From Akebia trifoliata (lineage: Eukaryota; Streptophyta; Magnoliopsida; Ranunculales; Lardizabalaceae): DNA of 64,000 nt. The stretch covers positions 31,153,915 to 31,217,914 of the forward strand of contig CM030713.1 in the NCBI GenBank assembly GCA_017979445.1, given 5' to 3'. Under the pieces are notes generated by a model that worked only from the letters and a program-made list of their open reading frames with translations, was not told the DNA's origin and ran no database searches. Shown here piece by piece: positions 23,195 through 34,655 of the stretch. The position numbers were made by a program, and so were the translations under genes. The first letter of the stretch is position 1, and each line of letters begins with the position of its first letter.

Positions 23195-24532
23195 GTGTGT
23201 CAGATTGAATTAGAAAATCAGTTCTATCTCTTTTTCTTTTGTAATTATTTTTTCATAATTGATGACTGTGTTAATGATTTATTATCTTGAAAGTCATATT
23301 TGATCCATTCAAATCACACATTTTTTTTTTTTTTTCATTTTTAATTATATATTATTGTTTATCTTATTCATGTGTAATGATAGACTAATGAATATGATTT
23401 ACATTCACTAACTTAAATCATACTTCACAATCAAATTATCTAATACCTTCTACATGCCTTGTAGAAGTGCCTCAACTATTTAAAATTATAATTATTATGA
23501 TTAAAAAATTAACATTGGGATGAGAGATTTACGTATAATGTGGGCATTACTAGAATTATTAGGATGACACTCGTGGTTTTATTTTTTATTTTTTAAGAGA
23601 ACTCTAATTGAAGTGGAAGATTGGTTAAAGAGAAGTCACCTGCAATCATGTTTCTAAATTTCTTTTGACGTCTTGTCCGTGAATAAGATTGAGTCGTTTC
23701 AAACGAGTTTTCCTATACGTTTGAATCATCTCGTTCAACAATGAGACAGATGAACCATGGTTTTAAATCTCATCCGATAAGTTTTACTTATTTATCCGTC
23801 TCATAGGTGGATGATACAGAAACGTATCAGACGAGTTATAAAACCATGCCTACAATTGGGTTTAACCATGGATACCAACTCAAAATTGACTTTGTAGGAA
23901 ATATTGACCATGGTAAAATTTTAAACAATTTGCAAGTAAAATGTAAGATTCGGCCATTTCTTGTTTTTGAAAAATAAAAATTACGTGCTGGTGAATTCTA
24001 AAAAATAAATTATATGTAATTTGCATACCGAACAAATTATATGGGCTTGCAATGCTTAATTATCACTTTATTCATAATGTTTTTGTTTGAATCAATCGTC
24101 ATAATGTTTTTGTAATTTTGAAATTATAATTTGAACCAAACTTTTGTAATCTTTGAAGAGTGTGTTTTAATCATTAATTGGGGGTTTAATTATTTATATA
24201 ATTTTATGAGAGATAACTGTAATATATATTTTGGTTTTTGTACTGAAAGTATCATCTCATCTCTTAAGTTTTCTAAATTTACAAAATTGTCAAACTAGTT
24301 CATTAGAATCTTTGTCACAATATTAAATATTTTATCTATAATATCTGCAGAAATTTGATTGTTTTTTACAACTAACAAGGAGTAGCTTTTTTGATAACAC
24401 AATCCCATTACTTATGTTACATTTTCATCACATGCAGATTTCCCCAAGTGAAAATAACATTCTTAAAATATATAAAACCAACTATGAGGTTCTTGCTGAT
24501 GTCAGTCAGATGCGTAACACTTCAAATAAGAT
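23195..24532. other. Intergenic, no gene supported
   Basis: AT-rich spacer. A fragment of the CATGGTTTTAAA hAT-like family lies at 23757-23846, with a partly inverted relative just upstream (23670-23756). No exons were recognised. Confidence 0.5.
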
Positions 24533-24540
24533 CTTAGTCA

Positions 24541-24690
24541 CATGGTTTTAAATCTCCTCCGAGACTGAGACGACTCGTCTGAGTTGTCTAGGTATCGTCC
24601 ACCAACGACACCAGTTGACAAGTCATCTCAAAGACGTGGTTCATTTTACTTCTTAGGCATATATATATATATATATATATAATATATATA

Positions 24691-24730
<40 letters not shown>

Positions 24731-24828
24731 TAAATCTCATCCGAGATGATTTAAGTAATTGGATATTTCATTTGAGACGACTAGGTCTCATTCATGAAAG
24801 AGACATCAAAATGAGTTTTTAAACCATG
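24541..24828. mobile_element. hAT-like MITE, CATGGTTTTAAA family
   Basis: The ends are CATGGTTTTAAATCTCCTCC and the inverse of GTTTTTAAACCATG. The 8-bp flanks are CTTAGTCA (24533-24540) and CTTAATCA (24829-24836), 7/8. A (TA)n tract at 24658-24721 splits the element. Confidence 0.72.
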
Positions 24829-25140
24829 CTTAATCATCGATTGCGTGTAGCTTTTCTTTGGATTTTCATTATTTGTATAAAACAAATGATAAGTCATTTA
24901 ATCAATGAAAAAAATGATGAGTAACTTACCATTTTTAATTCATAGATCCTTTGTAAGAGAAATACAGATTAATCTAATGTTGAAAAATCAAAGCCAACAG
25001 TAAAAAATAAACAATCTTATGAACCATTACCCTTTTTTTGTAGGGAGATCTACAAGGAACAAAATAACAAATTTTTCCAAAAGGAATGAAAAGGAAGGAA
25101 AGAACAACTCATATAAATGTTCACACCATGATATCCCCAC

Positions 25141-25360
25141 CATGGTTTTAAACCTTGTCCGAGACTGGGACAACTCGTCCAATACGTCTTGGTATCATCC
25201 ACCAATGAGGCGGATTGACAAGTCAAATGTATCGGATGAGATTTAAATTCATCATTCATTTGTCTCATTGTTGAAGAAGACTCAAACGTATCAGAAAACT
25301 CATCCGAGATGACTCGGTCTCATTCATGGATGAGACGTCAAAACAAGTCTTAAAACCATG
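25141..25360. mobile_element. hAT-like MITE, CATGGTTTTAAA family
   Basis: A 220-bp copy with ends CATGGTTTTAAACC and the inverse of CTTAAAACCATG. The flanks ATCCCCAC and ATCCTTAC agree at 6 of 8. It shares GAGATGACTCGGTCTCATTC with the copy at 24541. Confidence 0.65.
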
Positions 25361-25665
25361 ATCCTTACATTTCATAGGAGTTGAAAACTTATCTTGTAAA
25401 TGCAAAAGTGACCAGGCAATTATAGTCCAAAATCTTCAGGAGTTCAATTCATGGGAACCAAATGAAGAAAGATGACATTTAAACATTAAATGAGAATGGT
25501 AATCGTGTTCATCGTCTCCATCAATTCACACACAAATAACAAAAAGGTAAGGGATCAAATCCACGATGCTTGAACATTTGTCCACATCAGAAGAAAAGGG
25601 CAAAAAGAGATTTTATTCATAAATCGATCATGGTGGCCACTTGTCAGTTACATCACTAACCCAAA

Positions 25666-28292
25666 TTACTCCTGCTTCTTACCTGTCATTCCCGCAACCA
25701 CCTGATAAAAAGAATTACGCAGACCTCTTAAGAATTATGCAGTTATAATAATCTCTTGCAATTTATTTGTTAAAAAAAGTAACTATGACAGGTAAATGTA
25801 ATGGAAGTTGGCAAGTTTGTCTACGAATCTAACAACCTTTGTCTGCAGTAAGATGTGCCTTTTTTGGTTAATGGATGCTATTACACCCATGGACAAATTA
25901 TTTAAATCCCTTCTATTTAAAGGGGGAGAGAAACACATAAAACACCTATTTAAGCTTTTAAGATGAGAGGTACGCAATGGGGAGAAAAACTTATAAGGAA
26001 AAAACCACAATCCAAACCTTAAATACTTACATCACTTAAAGCAGGTTGAGGGACCTGCTTGGCCGTTTCAAAGGAGTCCAAGATAGGCCTGACCACGGCT
26101 GGAAGGAAGAGGCCTGAATTATTTTTTAAAATAAATTAAAAGGTTAGATGATGTAATCTACTACTCAAAAACAAGTCATCCATTAAGTTTGTAATGAAAA
26201 GTCCTTATCACACGAATGCCAGTAGATGCATAGATGCAAGACCATACTATTTCAATGTTCATGTTCACCATCTTTCATGTCCTTTTTTTTTGTTGTTGTT
26301 GTTGCAAGTTCTTCTTTCTGAACTTCCCAACCAGGAGTGATGTTTTCTTTGCACAACACAAAAGTTACAAAGGAAGTAAAAGTGAATCAAAGTTTAAAAA
26401 AGAAAAAAATAAATTATATATTGATCACAACCTGATTGGTACAGAAGCTTGCAGGAGGCCTTTTATGGATGTCAATTTTAAGTGTTCTAAAACTTACTTC
26501 AATGATCGAAGTTATTACTTAATACTCTATGAATAGATTTTGTCTGTCTACAACATTCAGGCACTAAATGACATAGAGAAACACGTAGCAATCATCCTTG
26601 GTTTATGCTATTTTGCTGAAGTTATTCCTTAATATTTTACGAATAGATTTTGGCTGTATACAACATTTTCAGGCACTAAATGACATAGAGAGACATGCAG
26701 CAATAGTGCAATACAGGGGTGTTGTAGGAGAGAATAATTGTTTTAAGCTATTTTGGGCCTCAAAAATCGCTAAAATTGAACAACAGGATGAAGTGGAAAA
26801 TTATCTCTTTTGTAAAAAGAACTCTACAGTGTCTGGGGAGGAACCAAGCATCTTCCAACAGCATGTCTCCCATTGATTCTTCATTTCTCCTTTATTGAGT
26901 ATGTTTTTTTTTTTTTCCAAAGATATTAGATATAATTATATTAATGAAATGAAAATGATGGTCAAGATAGCCATATGAGTACCATGAAATATTAAACTAG
27001 CCCAATGATATGCACAAGGAATCCCATCTAACTAGCAACTCCTCAAAGAAAACATCCATAAATTCCCCAAACAAGTAACACCAGAAAAAAAATCAAACCC
27101 AGCAAGAGTGGAGTGTAGCATATAAGGAGTGAACACACACTAAGGAGTATAGAGGAGGACCCATGTGTGCCACTCTTTTTTTGGGGTGGGGTGAATAAGC
27201 CAGGCATGAATCCCAGGACCTCAATGTTGGATTGCAAAATTTCAACCAATTATGCTTTGGGTCCAGGACCATTGTGTCCAATAAACAGACAATTGTGTTC
27301 ATATAAAACCAATCTATCCACAAACATTACAAAGAACATAAGATGTCAAAAAATGATAAAATAGGTGTTCCTACTCTCTCCCCCATATTTAAGTTTTCAA
27401 CTATTCTATTGTTTTGATATTTTCATCAAAGATCTAGAAAAACTTTGTCAAGTTTGCAACAATCTTGAGACTTGGAATGTTGCCCTCTAGAGATTAGAAT
27501 TATTGAATTCTAGGAGGTTGATGCCTACATAGTACTGACACCAACCAAAGGAACAACATTCCAATAAATTACTTCCTTTTCCTTTTACAGATTATGAAGT
27601 TGTTGAATTGTTCACAGATAATTGAAGAAGATACCTTTATTGAGCAAGTCTTCTTCTAATTTTTTTGTTTCTTAATGCTTTTGGGTATAAAATATCATTT
27701 TATTTTCTTCAAAACTGATTCTTTTAAATCCACTCAGTATCTCAACAAATACAACTATATGCAGTGTTCCCAATCACATAAAACTTACCTATGAAACTAC
27801 AATGCTTCACCCTTGATGCAGAGAAAAAGAAAACCATGATGAACAAGACCAAATCTCGATGTTTTGATTTTCTTCCAATACATCGTTAACAGATGTCCAA
27901 TAAATGATTCTGCAAACTTCAACAGAAGTCCAAAACAAGTAGAATCCCAAAATTCTAAACAGATGCGAGGAACAAATTTTTTCTGAATCGATCACAATTC
28001 ACATGGGCATCATATAACAATAAATTGAATGAAATATTCAATTTAAAAAAAAAAAAAACAAAATCAACTCGATTATCTTAAAGTAAATAATGCATTATAA
28101 ACCCTAATCTTCAGAAGAACACTAGAGAAGGAACATGATCTAAAAATCCATACGAAAACAACTGATGAATCGAAAGAGAGAAATTAGGGTTTGAAAGATA
28201 GGTGGAGACTTACCGATACCGGCTATAAGGCACGAAGCTGCAACAACGGGCTCTTGAACTATGAACATCTTCAGCTTCTCCATCACCGCCAT
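25666..28292 (-). CDS. Small mitochondrial complex I subunit, NDUFA3/B9-like (fiber protein Fb11 type)
   Basis: A 65-residue protein spread over three short exons: 28214-28292, 26031-26113 and 25666-25701, with canonical splice sites and phases 1 and 0. It begins MAVMEKLKMFIVQEPVVAAS, continues as a single hydrophobic segment (about 15-36) ending LFLPAVVRP, and ends MTGKKQE. This closely resembles the Arabidopsis protein I recall as At2g46540 (Fb11), assigned to the membrane arm of mitochondrial NADH dehydrogenase as the NDUFA3/B9 counterpart. The shared pattern with animal NDUFA3 is EPV...G....LP. A CT-rich leader (28292-28311) precedes the ATG. Intron 1 (2.1 kb) holds a local duplication and a SINE. 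The Tat LTR lies 300 bp upstream, pointing the other way. Gene identity is strong; the complex I role rests on recalled homology. Confidence 0.82.
26507..26704. repeat. Direct duplication in NDUFA3-like intron 1
   Basis: Two copies of about 87 bp (26507-26592 and 26616-26704) share GAAGTTATT.CTTAATA, TACAACATT and GGCACTAAATGACATAGAGA. They differ by a few substitutions and short indels. Confidence 0.75.
27165..27275 (-). repeat. tRNA-derived SINE in NDUFA3-like intron 1
   Basis: On the minus strand: an A-box-like CATAATTGGTTGAAATT, a B-box-like GGTCCTGGGATTCATGCC, then a pyrimidine/purine body ending in AAAAAAAGAG. Flanks share ATGGTCCT / ATGGGTCCT, a weak target duplication. Confidence 0.45.
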
Positions 28293-28591
28293 CTCTCTCT
28301 CTCTCTCTCTCTATATGCGCGTAGAAGAATTCAATCAAGAAATGCTTCCAAGTTTTTCCTTTGTCGAGGAGTTGGAGACTGGGAGAGTAAAAATCTTGGC
28401 TTATAGACCATAACGATCATCTATAAACTACTAAGATAGTCGGGTAACTAAACCTGCATGGTTTTAGGGCCGTCCATTTCTGTCATGAAATGGGCTAGAA
28501 TGCTGGACTCTTGGTCGAATTGGGTCAGGATCCAGTTTATGAAGAAACGGACCTGTCCAAGCCTGAATAACTTGGCTAGAGTTTTTACAAA

Positions 28592-29141
28592 TGTGGGGGA
28601 AATTCTGAAATAAGGACACGTGGCAGGAAATTAAGCTCGGAAGTATAGATCCAAGGCTCGGATGGCCTGATATGTAGGCCCAGTAGATTGAACTCCTCAG
28701 GTGCAAATGGATGTTTGGCTCGGACCTTAGTCACCGATCGATTAGGTAGTACGGATAATGGCATTATAGGTCGGTAATACGGATCTGACATATGCGTCAG
28801 TTGATTGACAGTATTAACAACTCACGCCATGTCAAATCCGCTCTAATCATCCCAGAAGTGGCAGGGCAGTTGCAACAACTCCTGCAGCTGACATGTCAGG
28901 GAGTGAGCCAGCTACCCTTAGCAACCTAACCGCCTTGGGTCATTTCAGACACAGAAAACGATCAAGTTTAAACACCTATAAAAGGAGGGAGACTTTGGGA
29001 AAAAGGGGTTGGATTTCTTCTTCTCTCTAAAACTAAATTACACTGATCAATTTGTCTAACTTGATCGTCGGAGTGGGCTGATTTGCAGGTCCACCCGAGC
29101 TAGAAGAGAAGAAAAGTGTAGAGTCAATTCTTGCATCTACA
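28592..29141 (+). repeat. 5' LTR of the Tat element
   Basis: Has TG...CA ends. A TATA box, TATAAAAG, lies at 28977-28984, so transcription should start near 29010 and run into gag. The U3 contains CACGTGG (near 28617) and a GACATGTC-like palindrome. The LTR is 300 bp from the NDUFA3-like ATG in head-to-head orientation. Confidence 0.95.
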
Positions 29142-29144
29142 ATT

Positions 29145-29162
29145 TGGCGCCGTCCGTGGGAA
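29145..29162 (+). other. Primer binding site
   Basis: TGGCGCCGTCCGTGGGAA starts 3 bp after the 5' LTR. Its first 7 bases match the complement of a tRNA ending GGCGCCA. By memory of plant tRNAs it agrees at about 14 of 18 positions with tRNA-Lys(CUU), better than with tRNA-Asp, but the donor is uncertain. Confidence 0.6.
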
Positions 29163-29187
29163 TCTTACAAGGAGAAAAACGACCAAG

Positions 29188-32100
29188 ATGGGAAGGGCTA
29201 GAGGCGAAAATCGTGGAGAGCCATCAAATCCACTACCAGCAGACTCACCTCCAAACGTGCAAGACCTAATGCTTGCAATGTACAACTTACTCATGGAGAT
29301 GAGGGAGGAAATGCGCAGGGGGTTGGAGAAACATAATGGTGAGATAATGAACATAAGGAGGGAAAATGAGGAGCTCAGGCAAAGGTTAGGCGAGCGTGCG
29401 GAAATCGAAGAAGGCCCAGGCGCAGAGCGAAGTAGTAATCATGTTGTCCGAACAGCATGGACAGAGGCAGACTGGACCGAAGACTCAGCAGCACTCAAAA
29501 CGCAGCAAGGAAGCTCTGAAGTTAAAGAAACAATGACGAGGAAGGAAGTGGAGGAAATGCTCAGGAGGAGGGATGAGGAATTCGCACGAGGGAAGGATCC
29601 CGCACAAAAAGTACGGAACGCAATCCGGGAGCTTAAGGGGACACCATTCTCATCAATGATAATGAATTCGGAACCACCCAGATCGTTCCACATGTCGAAG
29701 TTTGAAACCTATGACGGAACGCGAGATCCTATGGACCATATTCTGCATTACAGAAGTCAGATGGTGTTGTACCAGAACGATGATTCGTTACTCTGCAAGC
29801 TATTTCCATCAACCTTGAGGCTCGGGGCCATGATGTGGTTCCAGGCTTTACCAACTGGGTCCATTACGAACTTTTCCGAGTTAGAGGAAACGTTCGTTGG
29901 GCAGTTCGTGCACTTGCGAAGGAAGAAGGTCGGAGTTAACACTCTATTTAACCTTCGACAGGAGGCTGAGGAGAGTTTCCGGTCATTTGTAACACGTTTT
30001 CGAACGAAGGCCCTGGATGTAGAAGGCATGGATGAGGCAACAGCCTGCATGGCGTATATCGCTGCAGTCATCCCGGGAACACGGTTGCATGAGTCTTTGA
30101 TCAAGTTTGACCCAACTCGTTTGGAAGATTTGTATGCAAAGGTTGAAAAGTACATTCTCGTAGAGGAATCCGTGAAAGGCAGGAGACGAAGCGCTCAGAC
30201 AGTGGCCAACAGCGAAGGGGGGATTGATGCTACAAAGGTACCGACTCACCTCGGAGGGGAATGAAGCAAGAAAAGGTGGAGAGATTCGAACGAGCAGTCA
30301 AGGTGGAAGAGAGGCCGGGTGTATACACCGCTCAATGAAAAACTATCTGTGATACTGAGGCACATAAAGGGAGAACCCGATTTCATTCAACCACTCCGGG
30401 GGTATAAGGGGAAACCCGGAAAACCATACTGCAAGTACCATGAGGCTGAGGACCACCCTACCGAGGATTGTTACAGGTTGCGCCATATCATCCAGGATAT
30501 GGTTGAAGCAGGGAAGCTTAAAAGGTATGTCTCGGCGGGAAGATGAAGAAGAAGGGAAACCGCCGAGAGAGTCGAACGGAAGCCCGAACAAAGATGGCCG
30601 ACCAAAGGAGGGCGCCGAGAAACGGAAGAACGTAGGATAGTTCATACCATCACAGGGGTGTTGGGGGCCGAAGTGCCATCTAGGCCGGTGATTCGGGAAA
30701 GAGTAAAAAAGATCCGACATATGGTTGTGGTCAATAGTATGGCATCAGGAGTACGGGTAGCAAGAACGACGAGCAACGGAGTGGATTCCCGGGCAATTGT
30801 GTTCACAGAGGATGACCTGAGGGGAACGACTAGGCCCCATTAGGACGCACTGGTGATCGCACTCCCAGTGGGAAACGTCGAGCTCCGTAGGATACTGGTG
30901 GATTCGGGAAGTGCAGTGGATATTCTTTTCTTAAGTGCGGCAAAGAGGATGGGGGTTTCAGAGAGTTTGGAATCGACACCGACCCTCGTTTATGGGTTCA
31001 ATGGTGCTCCGAGCAGTTTGATGGGAGAAATCACACTCCCGATCACGGCAGGGTCAAAAGTAGTAATGACAAGATTCGTGGTGATAGATGCGAACTCAGC
31101 CTATAATGCAATTCTCGGGCGGAGGTGGATACAGGAGATGAGGGCAGTCCCATCAACCTATCATCAGGTTATTCGGTTCCCAAGCAAGGAAGGGATGATG
31201 GAGATCCGGGGTGACCAGGAAATGGTGCAGCGGTGTTTTCACCTGACCTTGAAACAAGGACGGGAAGCCGGGGCCACTCCACAGAAGAAGAGAAAGGAAC
31301 CACCAACCGAAGGAGAGACATCGTAGCAATTACAGAAGGAGCCACAGCGAGATCGGGGGCCAACAATCGAGGAAGTCGAGGCCGTAGACCTCGGTGATAA
31401 CGGAGGACAGTTGGTCAGTATTGGCACCAAGATGTCATGGGATGAAAAATCAGCATTGCTCCAGCTTCTGAGGGCAAACAAAGATGTGTTCGCGTGGTCG
31501 TTTGAAGATATGCCAGGGATCGATCCCTTGGTGGCGTGCCATCGACTAAACATTGATGAAAACTTCTGACCTGTTAGACAGAAGCCGATGAGGCTGTCTC
31601 CGCGTCTCAGGCATAGGGTAAATAAGGAAATCGAGAAGCTATTAAAGGCTGGGTTCATCAGGGAAGTAGATTACCCAGAATGGATAGCGAATATAGTGGC
31701 CATACCGAAGAAGGATGGGAGGGTGAGAGTATGCATCGACTTTACAAACCTTAACAAAGCGTGTCCAAAGGATAACTTCCCGCTGCCAAGGATCGATAGG
31801 CTGGTCGACGCTACCGCCGACCATGAGAGAATGTCATTCATGGACGGGTATTCAGGGTATAACCAAATCCCTCTAGCCGCGGAGGATCAGGAAAAAACGT
31901 CATTCATCACCGAGCAAGGGCTGTTCTGTTTTAAGGTAATGTCGTTCGACTTGAGAAATGCCGGGGCCACTTACTAGAGACTCGTGACAAAGATGTTCAA
32001 AGGTTTAATCGGGAAAACTGTAGAGGTATATATCAACGACTTGCTAGTAAAAAGCAAGAAAGCGGAAAATCATTTGACAGATCTCGAGCAAACTTTCGAC

Positions 32101-34620
32101 CGGTTGAGGAGTTTTCAAATGAAGCTGAATCCGAAGAAGTGCGTGTTCACAGTCTCTTCAGGGAAATTCCTCGGGCACGTTATCACCAGGAGAGGCATAG
32201 AGGCCAACCCAGATCAAATCCGGGAGTTGGTGGAAATGCCGAGCCCCACTAACCAAAAGTATGTGCAGAAATTAGCAGGGAGAATAGCTGCGCTGAACAG
32301 GTTTATCTCCAGGGTATCCGACCGATGCCATCCACTCTTCAAGTTGTTACAAAAAGAAAAGAACTTTGCCTGGGGTGTGGAGTGCGATGCAGCGTTTAGC
32401 GACTTGAAGAAGTATTTGGGGCAGCCACCGATCCTTAGCTCTCCGGAAGAAGGAGAGGAGTTGGGAGTTTACCTGGCAACAAGTTCATCGTCGGTAAGCT
32501 CGGTTATCTCTAAAGTTGATATGGGACGGGAGTACCCTATCTACTATGTGAGCAAAACGTTGGGTCCATCAGAGATGAGGTACACCAAGATGGAGAAGGT
32601 GGGATTGTCGCTCGTCTACTCAGCACACAAGCTTAGGCCTTACTTCCTCTCACACCGTGTCCGAGTTCTGACGGACAGCCCATTGAAAGAGATGATGCAC
32701 AGATCTGAAAAATCTAAAAGGATGGCAAGATGGGCTGTAATTCTCGGCGAATATGACTTGCAGTTCGAGTCACGGACGGTACTAAAAGGACAGGTGTTGG
32801 CAGACTTCCTCGCTGATTTCCCGGTTGAAGATCTGAACTGGGAAGAGTTGGAGAACGAAGACGAAGGGGCAGAAGAAGTGGAGTTGTGGGACAAGCAAGC
32901 AGGCTGGAGGATGTTTGTCGATGGTTCGTCGAATTACTCCGGCTCGGGGGTTGGGATAGTGCTTGTAACACCGAGCAATGACAGATTGGAAAAGATAATC
33001 AAGCTTGGGTACGGGGCGTCAAATAATGAATCTGAGTACGAGGCAGTTATCCATGGGCTGAGAATGGCAAGCGAATTAAAAGTCGACCAAATAAAGTTAT
33101 GTATTGATTCCCAGCTTGTAACAAACCAGTGCAACGGGAAATTTGAAGCGAAGGATGAACGCATGTCGAAATATCTCGCCTCAGTAAAACGGGAGATTGA
33201 GAAGTTCGACCAAGTGGAGATATGCCAAATATCGAGAGACGAAAACAGGCACGCAGATTCGTTGGCCTACATCGTCTCAATGCTAGAGGAAACGGAAAGA
33301 CGGTCCTTACCTGTAGAATACCTGCCAAAAGCGAGCATAGAACATGGTGAAAGGGAATGCGCGCAGGTGGGACGAACCTCGGGATGGATAGAAGAGTTCA
33401 CATAGTATCTACACTCAAAGGTGTTGCCGGCGGACAAGACGGAAGCAAGGAAGTTGCTGCGACAGGTCGGAAAATACACGCTCGTTGGAGAGGAACTCTA
33501 TAGGATGTCCTTCGGGGGACCACTTCTCAAATGCCTTACTAAGGAAGAATCCGAGCTCATAATGGCTGAAATCCATGAGGGAATCTGAGACAATCATTCG
33601 GGAGGACGGTCGCTTGCCAATAAGGTTATCAACCAGGGCTACTTTTGGCCCAGGATGCAAGAAGATTGTAAGAAGTACGTGAGGACCTGCGATCAATGCT
33701 AAAGAGATGCCCCCATGCATTTGCAGCCGGCCAGCGAACTCCACTCTATGAAGTCACCCTGACCGTTCTCAATGTGGGGAATGGACATCGTTGGACCTCT
33801 ACCTCGGGGAAAGGGGGGTAAGCTATTCATCCTAGTAGCTACGGATTATTTTACTAAATTGGTTGAAGCTGTTCCCCTCACTCGGATTAGAGAAGAGGAA
33901 GTTATCAAATTCACTTGGGAGCACATCATTACGCGCTTTGAAATCCCTTACGCGCTGATCTCCGATAACGGAACGCAGTTCAAAGGCAACAGCGTGCAGT
34001 CGTACTTCAGGGAATACAGAATCCGATCACTCCAGTCGTCACCGAGGTATCCACAAGGCAACGGGCAGGCTGAAGCATCCAACAAGACAATCCTTGGGAA
34101 CTTAAAGAAGAAATTGGCAGAACATAAAGGGAGATGGGTGGACGAGCTACACAGTGTCTTATGGGCTTACCGGACTACACCAAGAAGGGCAACAGGTTTT
34201 ACTCCGTTCGCGCTAGCTTATGGGACCAAAGTCGTTATCCCGACCGAAGTACAGGTTCCTACCACAAGAACGTAAGTGGCCGAGACAGGCCTGAACGACG
34301 AGATGGTGGCTCGGAATTTGGACTGGTTGGATGAGACGCGAGAGAGGGTCGTGGAAAGATTGGCGCGATACTAACAAGTGTTAAAAAGGTTTTATGATCG
34401 GAAAGTACGACGTCGGGGATTCCAAGTCGGTGATATGGTGCTTCGAAAAGTGTTCTCCAACACCAAGGAGGTTAATAGTGTAAAGCTCAGATCTAACTGG
34501 GAAGGACCCTACATTGTGAGTAAAATTGGGGAATCAGGCGCATACTATTTGGAAACATCAACGGGGGATGTAATTCAATCACCATGGAATGTACTCAATC
34601 TGAAGAAATATTATCAATAA
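29188..34620 (+). pseudogene. gag-pol of the Tat element, 12 in-frame stops, no frameshift
   Basis: One continuous frame from the ATG at 29188 to the TAA at 34618-34620 (1810 codons). Domains: Gag (about 29640-30170, LCKLFPSTLRLGAMMWFQAL); a CxxH...HxxxxC knuckle-like segment (30430-30480); aspartic protease with LVDSGSAVDILF (about 30895); reverse transcriptase (31620-32180); RNase H (about 32530-32810); a second, archaeal-type RNase H (32900-33290) with its acidic residues kept (FVDGSSN, NNESEYEA, CIDSQLV, RHADSLA); and integrase with HHCC finger (33560-33700) and DDE core (MDIVGP, ISDNGTQF, GQAEASNKT). Stops begin at 30262, 30544, 30841, 31324, 31567, 31975, 33403, 33586, 33700, 33760, 34273 and 34372. 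The RT active site reads YIND instead of YxDD (N codon 32035-32037). The copy cannot make a working polyprotein. Confidence 0.92.
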
Positions 34621-34655
34621 ATAGTTATCTTTGCATCCATGCCTGCTGCTTGAGC

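Noticed and set aside
29439..33744. Many antisense frames across gag-pol
   Set aside because: They shadow the long sense frame; only the 35597-37409 antisense gene has splice signals, a promoter and domain-like exons.
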